A DNA stretch of 64,000 nt from Ochotona curzoniae. Taxonomy: Eukaryota > Chordata > Mammalia > Lagomorpha > Ochotonidae. Each line of letters opens with the position of its first letter. Within the stretch, counting starts at the first letter, position 1. The stretch lies in NCBI RefSeq assembly GCF_017591425.1, contig NW_024465777.1, positions 6,014,001-6,078,000 on the forward strand. The letters are read 5' to 3'. Shown here one piece after another: positions 21,917 through 31,765 of this stretch. The notes below the pieces were generated by a model, which saw nothing but the letters and a program-made list of their open reading frames with translations, had not been told where the DNA came from and did not search any database. The translations under genes were made by a program, and so were the position numbers.

Positions 21917-22227
21917 TCATTAGTTATGTTTTAAAGAGTATACTTTGCAGTTACGAATATTCTGAAGGAGACACAATACATTTTACTTCCAAGTTCATGG
22001 AAAAAAAATTTTTTGTGATGCTGTGCTGTTACTACTTGAAGCTCAAAATATGCCAGCTATGCAGTCCCTCCCTCATTTCCTCCTCATTAACAATGAAGGA
22101 CAAAAAATGAGCTTAATTAGTTTTGCAGTCCTTATTATGTAGGAGATAAATTCCTCTGGAATTAAGTGATGCCAGAAATATCAATTCCATTTTGTCCCTG
22201 TGTTATAGGTTACAAGTCTTTTTGTTT

Positions 22228-22475
22228 TCTTTTAAGGTTTATGGGTTAATTTGTTTGTTTGAACAGCAGAGTGTTATAGAGAAAGGGAGGGACAGAGAAA
22301 AAGAGAACAAACTAGGTCGAGCTAAAAGCCAGGAACTCCATCCTGTTCTGTCACACGGGTGGCTAGGAACTGAGTAGCTGGGTCACCTGCTGCAGCTTCC
22401 AAGGCACAGGAGCAGGAGGAGATAGTCACTCTGCGAGATACTAATGCCAGTGTTAAAAACGGCAGCACGGTGCGA
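22228..22475 (-). mobile_element. Old CSINE, antisense
   Basis: TTGTTTGTTTGAACAGCAGAG, GCCAGGAACTCCATCC, CACACGGGTGGCTAGG. The sequence for the GATCTTCC block is lost. Confidence 0.55.
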
Positions 22476-22493
22476 ACCCCTGAGTAGAAATTT

Positions 22494-22537
22494 CAATATA
22501 CAATATAACAATATACAATATAACGTTATTATATTGT
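22494..22537. repeat. 15-bp tandem duplication with overlapping hairpin
   Basis: CAATATACAATATAA is repeated exactly at 22494-22508 and 22509-22523. The second copy ends in ACAATATAA (22515-22523), which pairs with TTATATTGT (22529-22537). Confidence 0.85.
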
Positions 22538-23142
22538 ATAGTAGATATCCTGTCATCTTGATTCCTGATGAAAGTGTACAGTGAAAGTAAGGTCCTTCTG
22601 TTACATGTCTGCGCGGCAGCAAGGGCATAGTACATGTTTGTGTATTTTTTCCCCCGCTGCTTTTGATTTCTCTGCTGCAGATGAAATGAACAGTCCCAGC
22701 GGAGACAGAGGGGACAGACACCAGTTGGTGTGAGCTGGTTCTGTGGGCTCATGTCATGTGATTATTTCTTGTAACAACAGAAAAGGGCTGTGGGGTGGCA
22801 GGGCGGGTGGAGACGTGGCAGTGCTGCTGGCACCAGTGTGGCCATCCCTGGCGTCCTGTCGCCGCTGCCATCAGTGCGGACTGCCTTTTACTCATGGGAA
22901 GCCACAGCAGCGTGAGAGATTTGTGCATCTGCACACTACGTGTCATATACTCTTTGAATGCAATAAGATATAATTATGCAAATGTTTTCTCCTAACCTGT
23001 GTTTGTGTCTTACTAGCAGAAAGTTTTAATTAATGAGATACAATTTAATAAATTTTTTCTCCTGTTATTTATACTTTTATGTTCTAAGAAATTTTATTTA
23101 ACCCAATAGAACAAAAATAAGATTTAAAAAAATTTACTGATA
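22538..23142. other. Unique sequence
   Basis: G+C-rich around 22780-22900 (GTGGGGTGGCAGGGCGGG), then A+T-rich. Frames on both strands lack exon signals. Confidence 0.45.
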
Positions 23143-23462
23143 GGGGCCCAGCACGATAGCCTAGTGGCTAAATAGTTGTGTTGCTACTGTCAGGATCCCA
23201 TATGGGTACCGATTTGTGTCCGGCTTCACCATTTCCATCCATCTCCTTGCTTGTGGCCTGGGAAAACAATAGATGATGGCCCAAAGCCTTGGGACCCTGC
23301 ACCCATGTGGGCGACTGGGAAGAAGCTCCTGGCTCCCTCCTGTAGACCAGCCCAGCTCTGGGCATTTCAGCTGTTGGGAAGTGAATCAGCTGCTGGAAGA
23401 TGCTTTTTCCTTCTTGCTGAACTCTCTTTTTCAAATAAAAATAAATGAACAAATAAAAAGAA
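23143..23462 (+). mobile_element. CSINE, sense
   Basis: GGGCCCAGCACGATAGCC head, GTGGCCTGGGAAAACAATAG, and tail TTTTTCAAATAAAAATAAATG. Confidence 0.9.
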
Positions 23463-23539
23463 AGGAATACAATTAAAAATTTTTCCAATATCACCATGCT
23501 TTTAATTTTGAGTTATTTTAATTCCTCCCATTTTTAAAG

Positions 23540-23890
23540 TTCAGTAATTTTTAAAATTTATTTCTTCTTATTATTATCATTTTATGATACAGTTCCAAAG
23601 GCCCTGGGAATTCCCTTATCCTCTCCCAATTCCCTCCCCCCTCATTGAGTTCCCCTATATCATTACTATAGTATAGTTTTTCATACACAGTCATATGTCC
23701 ATCATTGCGGGCATGGACAATGGCAGAGTCCAGCATCCTGTTGTCAAGGTATAGTAGACAGTTTGATTGGGAGTCCATCCTTGTCTGGAAGTAGAGATGC
23801 ATACTGGATTGTATCCTCACATCTGGAGATGATAGTCTCCATTACACAGTTACTATACATCCCCTTAAATGAAAAAGCCACAATACAAAA
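23540..23890 (-). mobile_element. Probable L1 3' region, antisense
   Basis: Begins T-rich (TTTAAAATTTATTTC), then TTATGATACAGTTCCAAAGG and the CAGAGTCCAGCATCCTGTTG block. I associate this sequence with lagomorph L1 3' ends, from memory. It adjoins L1 ORF2 pieces. Confidence 0.45.
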
Positions 23891-23924
23891 TCAACAACAG
23901 GAAGAAAAACAGAAATTTACAATG

Positions 23925-24040
23925 CCATGAAGTTAAACAACATGCTACTGAATGACTACTGTGTTGCTGAAGAAATGAAAAAGAAAATCAAGAAGCTTCT
24001 TGAAGAAAATGATGGTACTGTGTGGTCTATGAGTCAGTGA
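23925..24040 (+). pseudogene. L1 ORF2 internal fragment in reverse orientation to its neighbours
   Basis: The + strand reads MKLNNMLLNDYCVAEEMKK and then KIKKLLEEND. This is the linker segment between endonuclease and reverse transcriptase of mammalian L1 ORF2. A stop (TGA) follows shortly. ORF1 and the ORF2 start beside it run on the minus strand, so this piece is inverted. Confidence 0.7.
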
Positions 24041-24059
24041 AGAAGTTAATCAGAAGAGA

Positions 24060-24255
24060 TGAAACTAAAAAAACATTCAAAATCCATGAGATACAGTTTC
24101 CGCTGATTTTTGTTGGTGAAATATGTCTCCTGTCGGCAACAAATAGATGGGTTTTGTTTTTTAATCCAGTCTACTAACCTATGACATTTGATTGATAAGT
24201 TTAATCCGTTTACATTCAGGATTAATATGAACGGGTGGTAATTTGGTCCTGTCAT
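24060..24255 (-). pseudogene. L1 ORF2 N-terminal (endonuclease) fragment
   Basis: The minus strand opens MTGPNYHPFILILNVNGLN and then LSIKCHRLVDWIKKQNPS and CCRQET. This is the start of the AP-type endonuclease domain of L1 ORF2, with the N and E active-site residues of this stretch visible. Only about 50 residues remain before the break to unrelated or inverted sequence. Confidence 0.85.
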
Positions 24256-24799
24256 TCTGGCAATGGGTTGTTCATTGATTTAGTCTTCTGTTGTTACTTC
24301 ACTGGGATGTTCTCCGCATTTGCCTTTGGTTTTGGTGGGTGCTATTCCTTTTCTCTGTCAAGAGAACATCTTTAAGTATCATTTGTAGGGCAGGTTTGGA
24401 AGAGGTATAGTCTTTCAACTTTTCTTTACTTGGAAGAATTTTATTTCAGTTTCAAATACAAAAGAACATTTTGCTGGATACGTTATCCTAGGCCGATAAT
24501 TTTTAGAATCTGGAATGTGTCACTCCGTTTTCTTCAGCCTGTGAGTTTAATTGGCATTCCTTTATATATCAGTTGATTTTTTTCTTTCTTACGTGTACAT
24601 TTAAGGATCTTTCCTTATGTTTGATTGAAGAGAGCTTGATTATCATGTGTTGTGGTGAAGATCACTTTTGATCAAGACTGGTGGGAGTTCTGTGCCTTTC
24701 CTGGATGTTGTTTCCCAATTCTTCAGATTAGGAAAATTTTCCCTTATTGTTTCATTAAATACATTTGTAAACCCAGCTTCTCTTTCTGCACCTTCTGGG
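24256..24799 (-). pseudogene. L1 ORF1 C-terminal part, decayed
   Basis: Reverse complement holds remnants of the ORF1 C-terminal domain: GAAGAATTTTATTTCAG and CATTTTGCTGGATACG on the + strand are the antisense of the usual ISEGE...PAKLSF region. No long frame survives. It is separated from the N-terminal part by a CSINE. Confidence 0.6.
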
Positions 24800-24814
24800 A
24801 CTCCCATAACTCTT

Positions 24815-25077
24815 TTTTTTTTAATATTTATTTATTTTTATTGCAAAGTCAGATATACAGAGAGTTAGAGAGACAGAGAGGAAGATCTACCGTCTGATTA
24901 TTCACTCCCCAAGTGACCACAATGGCCGGTACTGTGCCAATCTGAAGCCAGGAACCAGGAACTTCTTCCGGGTCTCCCACATGGGTGCAGGGTCCCAAAG
25001 CTTTGGGCCGTCCTCTACTGCTTTCCCAGGCAGGGAGCTAGATGGGAAGCTGAGCTGCCGGGACTAGAACCAGGCCC
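24815..25077 (-). mobile_element. CSINE inserted in L1 ORF1, with perfect TSD
   Basis: ACTCCCATAACTCTT at 24800-24814 and again at 25078-25092. The SINE lacks about 60 bp of its head between GGACTAGAACC and AGGCCC, yet keeps the extreme 5' bases, so the deletion is internal. Confidence 0.93.
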
Positions 25078-25092
25078 ACTCCCATAACTCTT

Positions 25093-25533
25093 ATGTTTGT
25101 CTTTAATAGTGTCTTTCAGTTCTTGAATTCTTTTTTTTAAGCCTGGTCCAGCTCTGCTTCCAGCTTTTTGTTTCCCTTTGGTAACAGAAAATATCTTCTA
25201 ATTTTGAGATTCTTTCTTCTGCTTCCTTCATTCTATTTTGGAGACTCTCCATTGTACTTTTAATTTGCTCTACTGTATTCTTCATTTCTGATATATCAGC
25301 TTTCATTTGATTCGTTTCCAGTGTGATATATTCCTTAAATTCCTGAATGTCTGCTTTACGTGCTTCTCATTGTTGATAAGGCGTTTTATAACAAGTGTTT
25401 TGAATTCTATATCCTCCATTTTCCCCATGTCTTCCTCAGTTAGTTCTGAGGTTGGCAGAGGGTTTTGCTCCTTTACAGGGGAGTCTTCAGCAAAATTCAT
25501 TGTGCTTTTGTCTGTTCTTTTGCTCTTGATCAT
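25093..25533 (-). pseudogene. L1 ORF1 N-terminal part (coiled coil), frameshifted
   Basis: The minus strand opens at 25533 with MIKSKRTDKSTMNFAEDSP, followed by an acidic stretch and KTLVIKRLINNEK. A frameshift near 25303 moves the frame to MKADISEMKNTVEQIKST and NRMKEAEERISKLED, the typical ORF1 coiled coil. Stops end both frames. ORF1 is an RNA-binding trimeric chaperone of L1; this copy cannot make it. Confidence 0.85.
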
Positions 25534-26130
25534 TGTACTTCTGGTTATCAGATTCTTCTCCTTGGGACAGGTCTCTAAGCTGTGTCACCCACAGGTCTAC
25601 AATTTGATTTTACTTATTGTAGTTGACACATGGCTCTTTGTTTGCAGTCAGTTGTACCATTCCCTCCAGTGAGTTCCAGGTCTGGTTTCTTAGGTTAGGT
25701 TTCCACCATGGTCTCCGTAGCCCCAGCTCTTGGTTCACCAGTCTCCACTTCCTGTGATCCCGTGCTGAGGGTGCACCATTCTCTGTGCAACCTTTCTCCC
25801 ACTTCTGGTTGGAGTAGGTCCCGAGATTAGGGAGACACCAGGTATCCTATATAGCTAGGTTGTTGATGATGCTGATCTTGTCGGAACCTCTTGGCTGTCA
25901 GGTCTGAGGGCCACGCGGACCTATTTTGACCTGCACAGTGCCATAATTGGTATTATTTTCCTGTGGGACCAGTGCAGTGCACTGAGTTCAGGGAGTTCTC
26001 ACCGAGCTCAGTGCATGTGCAGCTCACTGTTATCCCCGCAGACTTTAACCAACTCTCACCATGGTACCAGCCCATAATATATTTAATTTTATTTTTATTT
26101 CATTTTTTATTTTGATCACACTAAGTTACA
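25534..26130 (-). mobile_element. L1 5' UTR, antisense
   Basis: Lies directly upstream of the ORF1 start on the minus strand. It is G+C-richer than the intron, with TGAGGGCCACGCGGACC and CAGTGCACTGAGTTCAGG. The right limit is set where A+T-rich unique sequence begins. Confidence 0.55.
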
Positions 26131-26530
26131 GGAGATTTCAGCTGTGTTTTTGTACTCTGTGTTCTTCCCTGTTGAATAGTCAGTTTTTTCCCCCATAAAG
26201 TATGTCTATCACTACAGTGGAGACATCGTGACTGGCTTCCTGTATCTGCTCTGTCTTCTGTTCACGTGGGAGAGGATGTCATGGTTAGCACTCTGACTTA
26301 ATTCTAAGACAAGATAATTTTTACAACATTGCAATTTGAAATATGCACTAAGTTTAAAGCACAGGGGCATACACACATACATACAGTAACTAAAGTTTTA
26401 TTAAAGGAAGGAGATCGCCTGACAGACGGTCATCTCGCTGGTTCTGAGGACCTCTCATCAATCCCTCCCTGACGATGTGGCAAGGGCCGGAGTGGGGTTG
26501 CCAGAGAGCTAACACATCAGATTGCAGTCT
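26131..26530. other. Mostly unique, with possible old LTR trace
   Basis: CACACATACATACAGTAACTAAAG and TTTTATTAAAGG near 26395 (antisense of an AATAAA signal) hint at a reversed LTR or 3' end. No family is identified. Confidence 0.3.
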
Positions 26531-26544
26531 AAATGCAGTGTTCG

Positions 26545-26882
26545 GGCCCAGTGGCGTGGCCTAGTGGCTAAAGTCCTTGCCTTGAACGCTCCGAGATCCC
26601 ATATGGGCACTGGTTCTAATCCCGGTAGCTCCACTTCCCATCCAGCTCCCTGCTTCTGGCTTGGGAAAACAGTTGAGGACGACCCAATGCTTTGGGACTC
26701 TGCAGCTATGTGGGAGACCTGGAGAAAGTGCCTGGCTCCTGGCTTCGGATTGGCACAGCACCGACTATTGTGGTCACCTGGGGAGTGAGTCATCGGATGG
26801 GAGATCTTCCTCTCTGTCTCTCCTCCTCTCTGTATATCTGACTTTGTAATAAAAAAATAGAGAAATCTTTAAAAAAAATAAT
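26545..26882 (+). mobile_element. CSINE, sense, full length with perfect TSD
   Basis: AAATGCAGTGTTCG at 26531-26544 and 26883-26896. Internal B box GGTTCTAATCCCGG is intact. Tail CTGACTTTGTAATAAAAAAATAG. Confidence 0.96.
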
Positions 26883-27039
26883 AAATGCAGTGTTCGTTTC
26901 CTTTAATTTTTTAATTGTTACTTTTGATTTGTGTAAGCATTTTTGAATTTGATATTTAGATTTCCAATGATGCTTCTACATCTTTAATTTTTCATTGATC
27001 TTCCAAGCCAATTTAAATTTTTCATTCATTTATTTATTT

Positions 27040-27326
27040 TAAAGATTTATCGTGTTTTATGTGGAAGGCAGAGTTACAGAGAGACAGAAAAATTTTCCAT
27101 CAGCTGATACATTGTCCAAATATCTGCAACAGCTGGAGTTGCCCTGTCCAAAACAGAGGCCAGGAGCTTTTCCAGGTCTCCCATGGACTTGCCATCTTTT
27201 GCTGTTCCTTCAGGCCTTTAGCAGGGAGCTGGATCACAGTGGACCAGCTGGGGTTCAAACCAGCATCCATGTGAAATGCCCGTACTGCAGATGAAGGCTT
27301 AATGTGCTATACCATTGTTCCAGCCG
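27040..27326 (-). mobile_element. Old CSINE, antisense
   Basis: AAAGATTTATCGTGTTTTATG, TTCCATCAGCTGATAC, TTAGCAGGGAGCTGGATC, and head CTTAATGTGCTATACC. Confidence 0.75.
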
Positions 27327-27344
27327 TATTTGGCTTTTTTGGTT

Positions 27345-27572
27345 GTTTATTGTTTTGAAAGGGAGAAAGTCATCCACAGAGATATTGTCTGTGAGGTCAC
27401 TGCCTGAATGCCAGGCCCCAGAATTCAATCCAGGTCTCCCAGTTAGGGGGCCTCCCAAGGTGCACAACAGCAGGGAGCTAGAATTGGAAGCATAGCTGGG
27501 ACTCAAACCAGGCAGACTAAATGGGTACAGGCATCCCAAGCAACGTCTTCAATGCTATGCTGAGTGCCTGTC
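27345..27572 (-). mobile_element. Old CSINE, antisense
   Basis: GTTTTGAAAGGGAGAAAG, AGCAGGGAGCTAGAATTGG and ACAGGCATCCCAAGC. Confidence 0.65.
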
Positions 27573-27732
27573 GCCCACGACAACTTAGATACTGTTAAAA
27601 CAAGTGGATCTGGCGGCTTCATTTGTCTTTACCCTACAGTGTCTTTCACTTTCAGTGTAACCAAAGGACGTGAGTAGCAAAAACCCTGTAAGAATTACTT
27701 CTTAGATAATAAAAGGAAAAGATAGCAACCTG

Positions 27733-28009
27733 AGAGACAGAGAGGAAATCTTCTGTCCAATGATTCACTACCCAACCGGCCGCAACGGCTGGAGCTGAGC
27801 TGATCCAAAGCCAGGAGCCAGGAACTTCCTCCAGGTCTCCCACATGGGTGTCTGGTCCCAGGTTTTGTGTCATCCTTGACTGCTTTCGCAGGCCACAAGC
27901 AGCGAGCTAGCCCTGGAAGCAGGGCTGTCATGATTAGAACTAGTACCCATATGGGATCCCAGTGTATTCAAGGAGAGGACTTTAGCTGCTAGGCTACCAC
28001 ACCAGGCCC
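27733..28009 (-). mobile_element. CSINE, antisense, tail lost
   Basis: Starts at GAGAGACAGAGAGG. Head end GCTGCTAGGCTACCACACC and AGGCCC is intact. Confidence 0.88.
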
Positions 28010-28171
28010 AAGAAAGTACATTGTTATGAGGGTGAGGAATTTGGCTTAATACTAAGCATGTATTCATGCTTAGTTCCGTGCATAATTTCATGGTCCGTCT
28101 TTAGTAGATGGCCTAATGTTAGGTACAGGTAAAGTCAGTTAGCGCCCTAACCCTAGGCCAAACAGTGAATT

Positions 28172-28470
28172 TTTAAACGATTGATCTATTTGAAAGGCAG
28201 CCTGACAGAGACAGGTGAGGAAACACAGAAATCTTCCAAAAGCTGATTCACTCCTCAAATGACAGCAGCTAAGAGTGTGCTGCTTCAAAGCCTGGAATGG
28301 GGAGCTCCAGCTGGTTCTCTCCCATTGGTGGCAGGAGCCCCAAATCCTTGGGCCATTTTCAGCTGCTTTCGTAAATGCATTAATGTGGAACTGGATCAAC
28401 AGCAGCAGCTGCAAATGGGATACTGACATAGCATACATTGGCAAAACCACTACACAACTCTGGTCCCCCT
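28172..28470 (-). mobile_element. Old CSINE, antisense
   Basis: ATTGATCTATTTGAAAGGCAG, AGCTGATTCACTCCTC, TTCTCTCCCATTGGTGGC; diverged head. Confidence 0.65.
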
Positions 28471-28587
28471 AACAGTAATTTTATTAATCCATTTAATAAG
28501 TTTTTGTTGACTCACTGCCCTGTCTTACCCATGAAGGAAAAAAATATGAATAACTTACAGTTCTAGCACAGAGAGGAGATTTAAAAC

Positions 28588-28908
28588 TTCTTTTTAAAAA
28601 CTTATTTATTTTTATTGGAAACTCAGATTTACAGAGAGGAAGAGAGAGAAAAAGATCTTCCATCCACTGGTTCACTCCTCAAGTGGCTGCAACAGCTGAA
28701 GTTGAGCTGATCCGAAGCCAGGAGCTTCTTCCGTATCTTCCACGTGGGTGCAGGGTCCCAAGGCTTTGGGCCGTCCTCGACTGCTTTCCCAGGCCACAAG
28801 CAGGGAGCTGGAAGGGAAGTGGAGCAGTCGAATATGAACTAGCACCCATATGGGATCCTGGTGCATGCGAGGTAAGGACTTTAGCCACTAAGCTCGTGCA
28901 CCAGGCCT
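28588..28908 (-). mobile_element. CSINE, antisense, full length with TSD
   Basis: GAGATTTAAAAC at 28576-28587 and 28909-28920. The body is close to the young consensus. Confidence 0.94.
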
Positions 28909-28984
28909 GAGATTTAAAACATAACAAGAAGCAGAACAAAGTGCTTTTATATAGATTTTTTTTTTAATTATGTTACTGGAGGGA

Positions 28985-29300
28985 GGGCAATGAGATGGAA
29001 GGCTAATCCTCTACCTGCGGTACTGACATCCCATTTCAGCCCTGAGTCAAGTCCTTGCTGCCCCAGTTCTGATCCAGCTCCCTGCTCATGACCTGGGAAA
29101 GCAGCCGAAACTGGCCCAGGTCTTTGGGCCCCTGCATCTGTGGGGGACTTGGAGGAAGCTCTTGGCCCCTGGCTTCAGATTGGCTCGATTCTGGCCGTTG
29201 GAAGCATTGGAGAGTGAACCATTGGATCGAAGAGTTCTGTGTCTGTTTCTCCCTCTCTGTGTGTAGTTCTAACTTTCCAGTACAATAAATCAGATCCTTA
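28985..29300 (+). mobile_element. Old CSINE, sense
   Basis: AATGAGATGGAAGGCTAATCC head, GACCTGGGAAAGCAGCC, tail AACTTTCCAGTACAATAAATC. Confidence 0.7.
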
Positions 29301-29317
29301 GGGTAAAAAATTATGTA

Positions 29318-29985
29318 ATTGGGGCTAAAGTTGAGGCTTGGTAGGGTAAGCCCTCACCCAAAATGCTGGCATCCCATGTGAGCATTTGTTCCATTTCCTG
29401 GCTGTTCCACTTTCAGTCAGCTCCCTGTGTGGGTGATCGCCCTTGGATCTCTGTCTACTACCTGGTGGGAGTGACTCACAGCTTACCTGCCTGTGACCAG
29501 AGGCACAGCTTCCAGCCAGCTGTGTGTTTGGAACGTGACCTGTGCATTCAGAACGTGACCTATGACATGACTGGAGGTGCCTTCTAGCCGATTACAATGT
29601 CCTTGGATGGGAGGACCATCTAGATCATCTGACCCCTGCCAAGATAACAGTCATGTGCTTCCAGGCCCACTGGCCTGGACCTGCCAGGTGAGCTGCATCC
29701 CTGCAGAGATGCTGTTCCCTTGACCACACAGCTGAATCACCCAGTCTGCACCCTGTAAATGTGCCTGGAAAAGCGGTAGAAGTTGGCCCAAGTAGTTAAG
29801 CACCTACATCCATGTGGGAGATCTAGATGAAATTCCAGGCTCTTTGGCTTGAGGCTGATGAAGCCCCAGCTGTCCCTGACTGTCATGGCCATTTAGGGGA
29901 GCAAGTTCTCCTTTCTCTTCCTCCTCTCTCTCTCTTTCTCCCTCTTTGTATAACTCTGCTTTCCAAATAAATAAATCTTAAAAGA
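29318..29985 (+). mobile_element. Old CSINE, sense, split by a 323-bp insertion
   Basis: The head part 29318-29427 ends CAGCTCCCTG. The body resumes at 29751 with CCCTGTAAATGTGCCTGG and runs to CAAATAAATAAATC. Removing 29428-29750 and one CCCTG copy restores an uninterrupted SINE. Confidence 0.85.
29428..29750. mobile_element. Probable solo LTR inserted in an old CSINE
   Basis: The insert begins TGTGGGTGATCGCCC and ends CACCCAGTCTGCA, the TG...CA ends of retroviral LTRs. CCCTG (29423-29427 and 29751-29755) is a 5-bp duplication, as made by many retroviral integrases. It lacks a poly(A) tail and SINE or L1 motifs. Inside, GAACGTGACCTGTG and GAACGTGACCTATG form a near-tandem repeat. Family unknown. 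Orientation cannot be fixed, since no clear TATA or AATAAA is seen. Confidence 0.6.
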
Positions 29986-30042
29986 AAGAAGAAAAGAGAT
30001 TGTGTCACTGGAATTTCATCCTGTGTACCTAAAATAAAACTT

Positions 30043-30377
30043 GATGAGACTGGCATTGTGGTATAGTGGATCAAGACACTGCTTCCTACATAAGCATCCC
30101 ATATGGATGCCAGTTTAAGTTGTGGTTGCTCCATTTTTTATTCGGCTCTGAGCACATACCAAGGAAAACAATGGAATAATATAGGTACCTGGGGCCCTGT
30201 ATCCATGTAGGAGACCTGGGAGAAATTCCTGGCCCCTAGCTTCAGCCTGGCCCAGCCCTTGACCCAGCCTTGGCTGTTGTGGCCATTTGGGAAGTAAAAC
30301 AGTGAATGAAGATTCTCTTTGTCCCTCTCTGTATGTAACTCTGCCTTTCAAATAAATGAAACAAATCTTTCAAAAAA
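30043..30377 (+). mobile_element. Old CSINE, sense
   Basis: GACTGGCATTGTGGTATAGTGG head, TGACCCAGCCTTGGC duplication of the CAGCCCTTGG block, tail CTGCCTTTCAAATAAATG. Confidence 0.82.
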
Positions 30378-30713
30378 GCCCTGTTGCTTGGGTATCATCT
30401 ATATTTCCTTGTTTGTGTATCTTGAGCCATTTAGTGGTGATTTTTTTCAGAAACTTTATTGTTTCATTGTTCCTATTTTGTATCTAAAAGGACAAAAAAG
30501 TTAACTTATAGCATAAAAAGAAAACTTGAGGCTTCTTATCTACCTTAGAGACTGTAAATAAGTTATGCACAATCATGAAACAGACATGCTCATCATGGTT
30601 TGATAACAGTGCCCTGTGGAATGGCCTGTAAACCCGTGTGTCAGCATCGTGGGTTTCTCATGAAACCCACAGGGGCAGCTAGAGTTACTGTTGCATGTCT
30701 TGATTTATCTTAG
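30378..30713. other. Unique sequence
   Basis: Nothing recognised. GTGGGTTTCATGAAACCCAC (30650-30671, with central TCTC) forms a strong hairpin. Confidence 0.4.
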
Positions 30714-30714
30714 A

Positions 30715-30837
30715 GTACAGACTCAGATCCAAATTACTTAGATAGGAATCCTTGTCCTGTCACTTAGTAGCTTGGAAAAGTGTACCCCATATGACTCAGT
30801 TGTCTCATCTATAAAATGGAAATTTAAATGGTAGCTT
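30715..30837 (+). mobile_element. MIR, sense
   Basis: CTTGTCCTGTCACTTAGTAG and CTCAGTTGTCTCATC, then TATAAAATGGAAATTTAAATGG, match the MIR core and 3' side of mammal-wide SINEs. Confidence 0.7.
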
Positions 30838-30838
30838 T

Positions 30839-31157
30839 GGGGCCAGCGTTGTGGCATAATAAGTAAAACACTAACAGCAGCATCCCATATGAGTGCTGGT
30901 TTGAGTCCCAGCTGCTCCGCATCTGATCCAGCTCCCTGCTGATGACCCTGGGAAAGCAGCGGCCAGAAACCCAGAGACCCGAGTGCTTGGGCCCCTGCAC
31001 CTACTTGGGAGATCAGACACGGCTCCTCCGGCTCCTGGTTTCATCCTGGCCCAGTCCTTAAAGGGGCCATCTGGGGAGTGCATGGATGTATAGAAGATCT
31101 CTCTCTCCCTCTCTATAACTTTGCCTTTGGAATAAGTAAAAAATAAATATTTTTAAT
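30839..31157 (+). mobile_element. Old CSINE, sense
   Basis: GGGGCCAGCGTTGTGGCATAA head; GACCCTGGGAAAGCAGCGG; tail TTTGCCTTTGGAATAAG. Confidence 0.85.
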
Positions 31158-31195
31158 GGCATTTTAAAGATTTGTTATAAGAACTAGACAGGTGA

Positions 31196-31525
31196 GGGCC
31201 AACCGCGGTGGCCTAGTGGCTAAAGTCCTCACCTTGAACATGCCAGTATCCCATATGGGCGCTGGTTCTAATCCTGGCAGCTCCATTTCCCATCCAGCTC
31301 CCTGCCTGTGGCCTGGGAAAGCAGTTGGGGATGGCCCAAAGCCTTGGGACCCTGGACCCGCCTGGGAGACCTAGAGGGAAGTTCCTGGCTCCTGGCTTTG
31401 GATTGGCACAGCACCGGCCATCGTGGTCACTTGGAGAGTGAATCATTGGACGAAAGATCTTCCTCTCTGTCTCTCCTCCTCTCTATCTGACTTTCCAATA
31501 AAAATAAATATTAAAAAAAAAAACC
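31196..31525 (+). mobile_element. CSINE, sense, full length with TSD
   Basis: CTAGACAGGT at 31184-31193 and 31526-31535. Both pol III boxes are intact (GTGGCCTAGTGG and GGTTCTAATCC). Confidence 0.95.
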
Positions 31526-31544
31526 TAGACAGGTAAATCAGTAA

Positions 31545-31765
31545 CAGGCAGCAGTCGCTTGATGCAGTGTTTAACATACCCATAGGACCCCCCCACATCC
31601 TGTGTGGAAGTCCTCCCTCCCCTGGGAGTCACCCACCAGAGAGCCCTAGATTAAATGCCAGCTGCTAGCTTCAGACTTCCCCCACACAGGCAGTTGCAGG
31701 TATTTGAGGAATGAATTAGTGAATGGAAGCTCTCTTTGTCTTTCAAGTAAATTATAAATAAGTAA
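31545..31765 (+). mobile_element. Very old CSINE, sense
   Basis: GCAGTCGCTTGATGCAG, GCCAGCTGCTAGCTTCAG, GAATGAATTAGTGAATGG, CTTTCAAGTAAATTATAAATAAG. Confidence 0.5.

Noticed and set aside
25093..25533. Functional L1 ORF1
   Set aside because: Frameshift near 25303, stops and a SINE insertion break the frame.
31196..31280. tRNA gene (A and B boxes present)
   Set aside because: The boxes belong to a CSINE head; the sequence does not fold as a tRNA and continues into the SINE body and A-tail.
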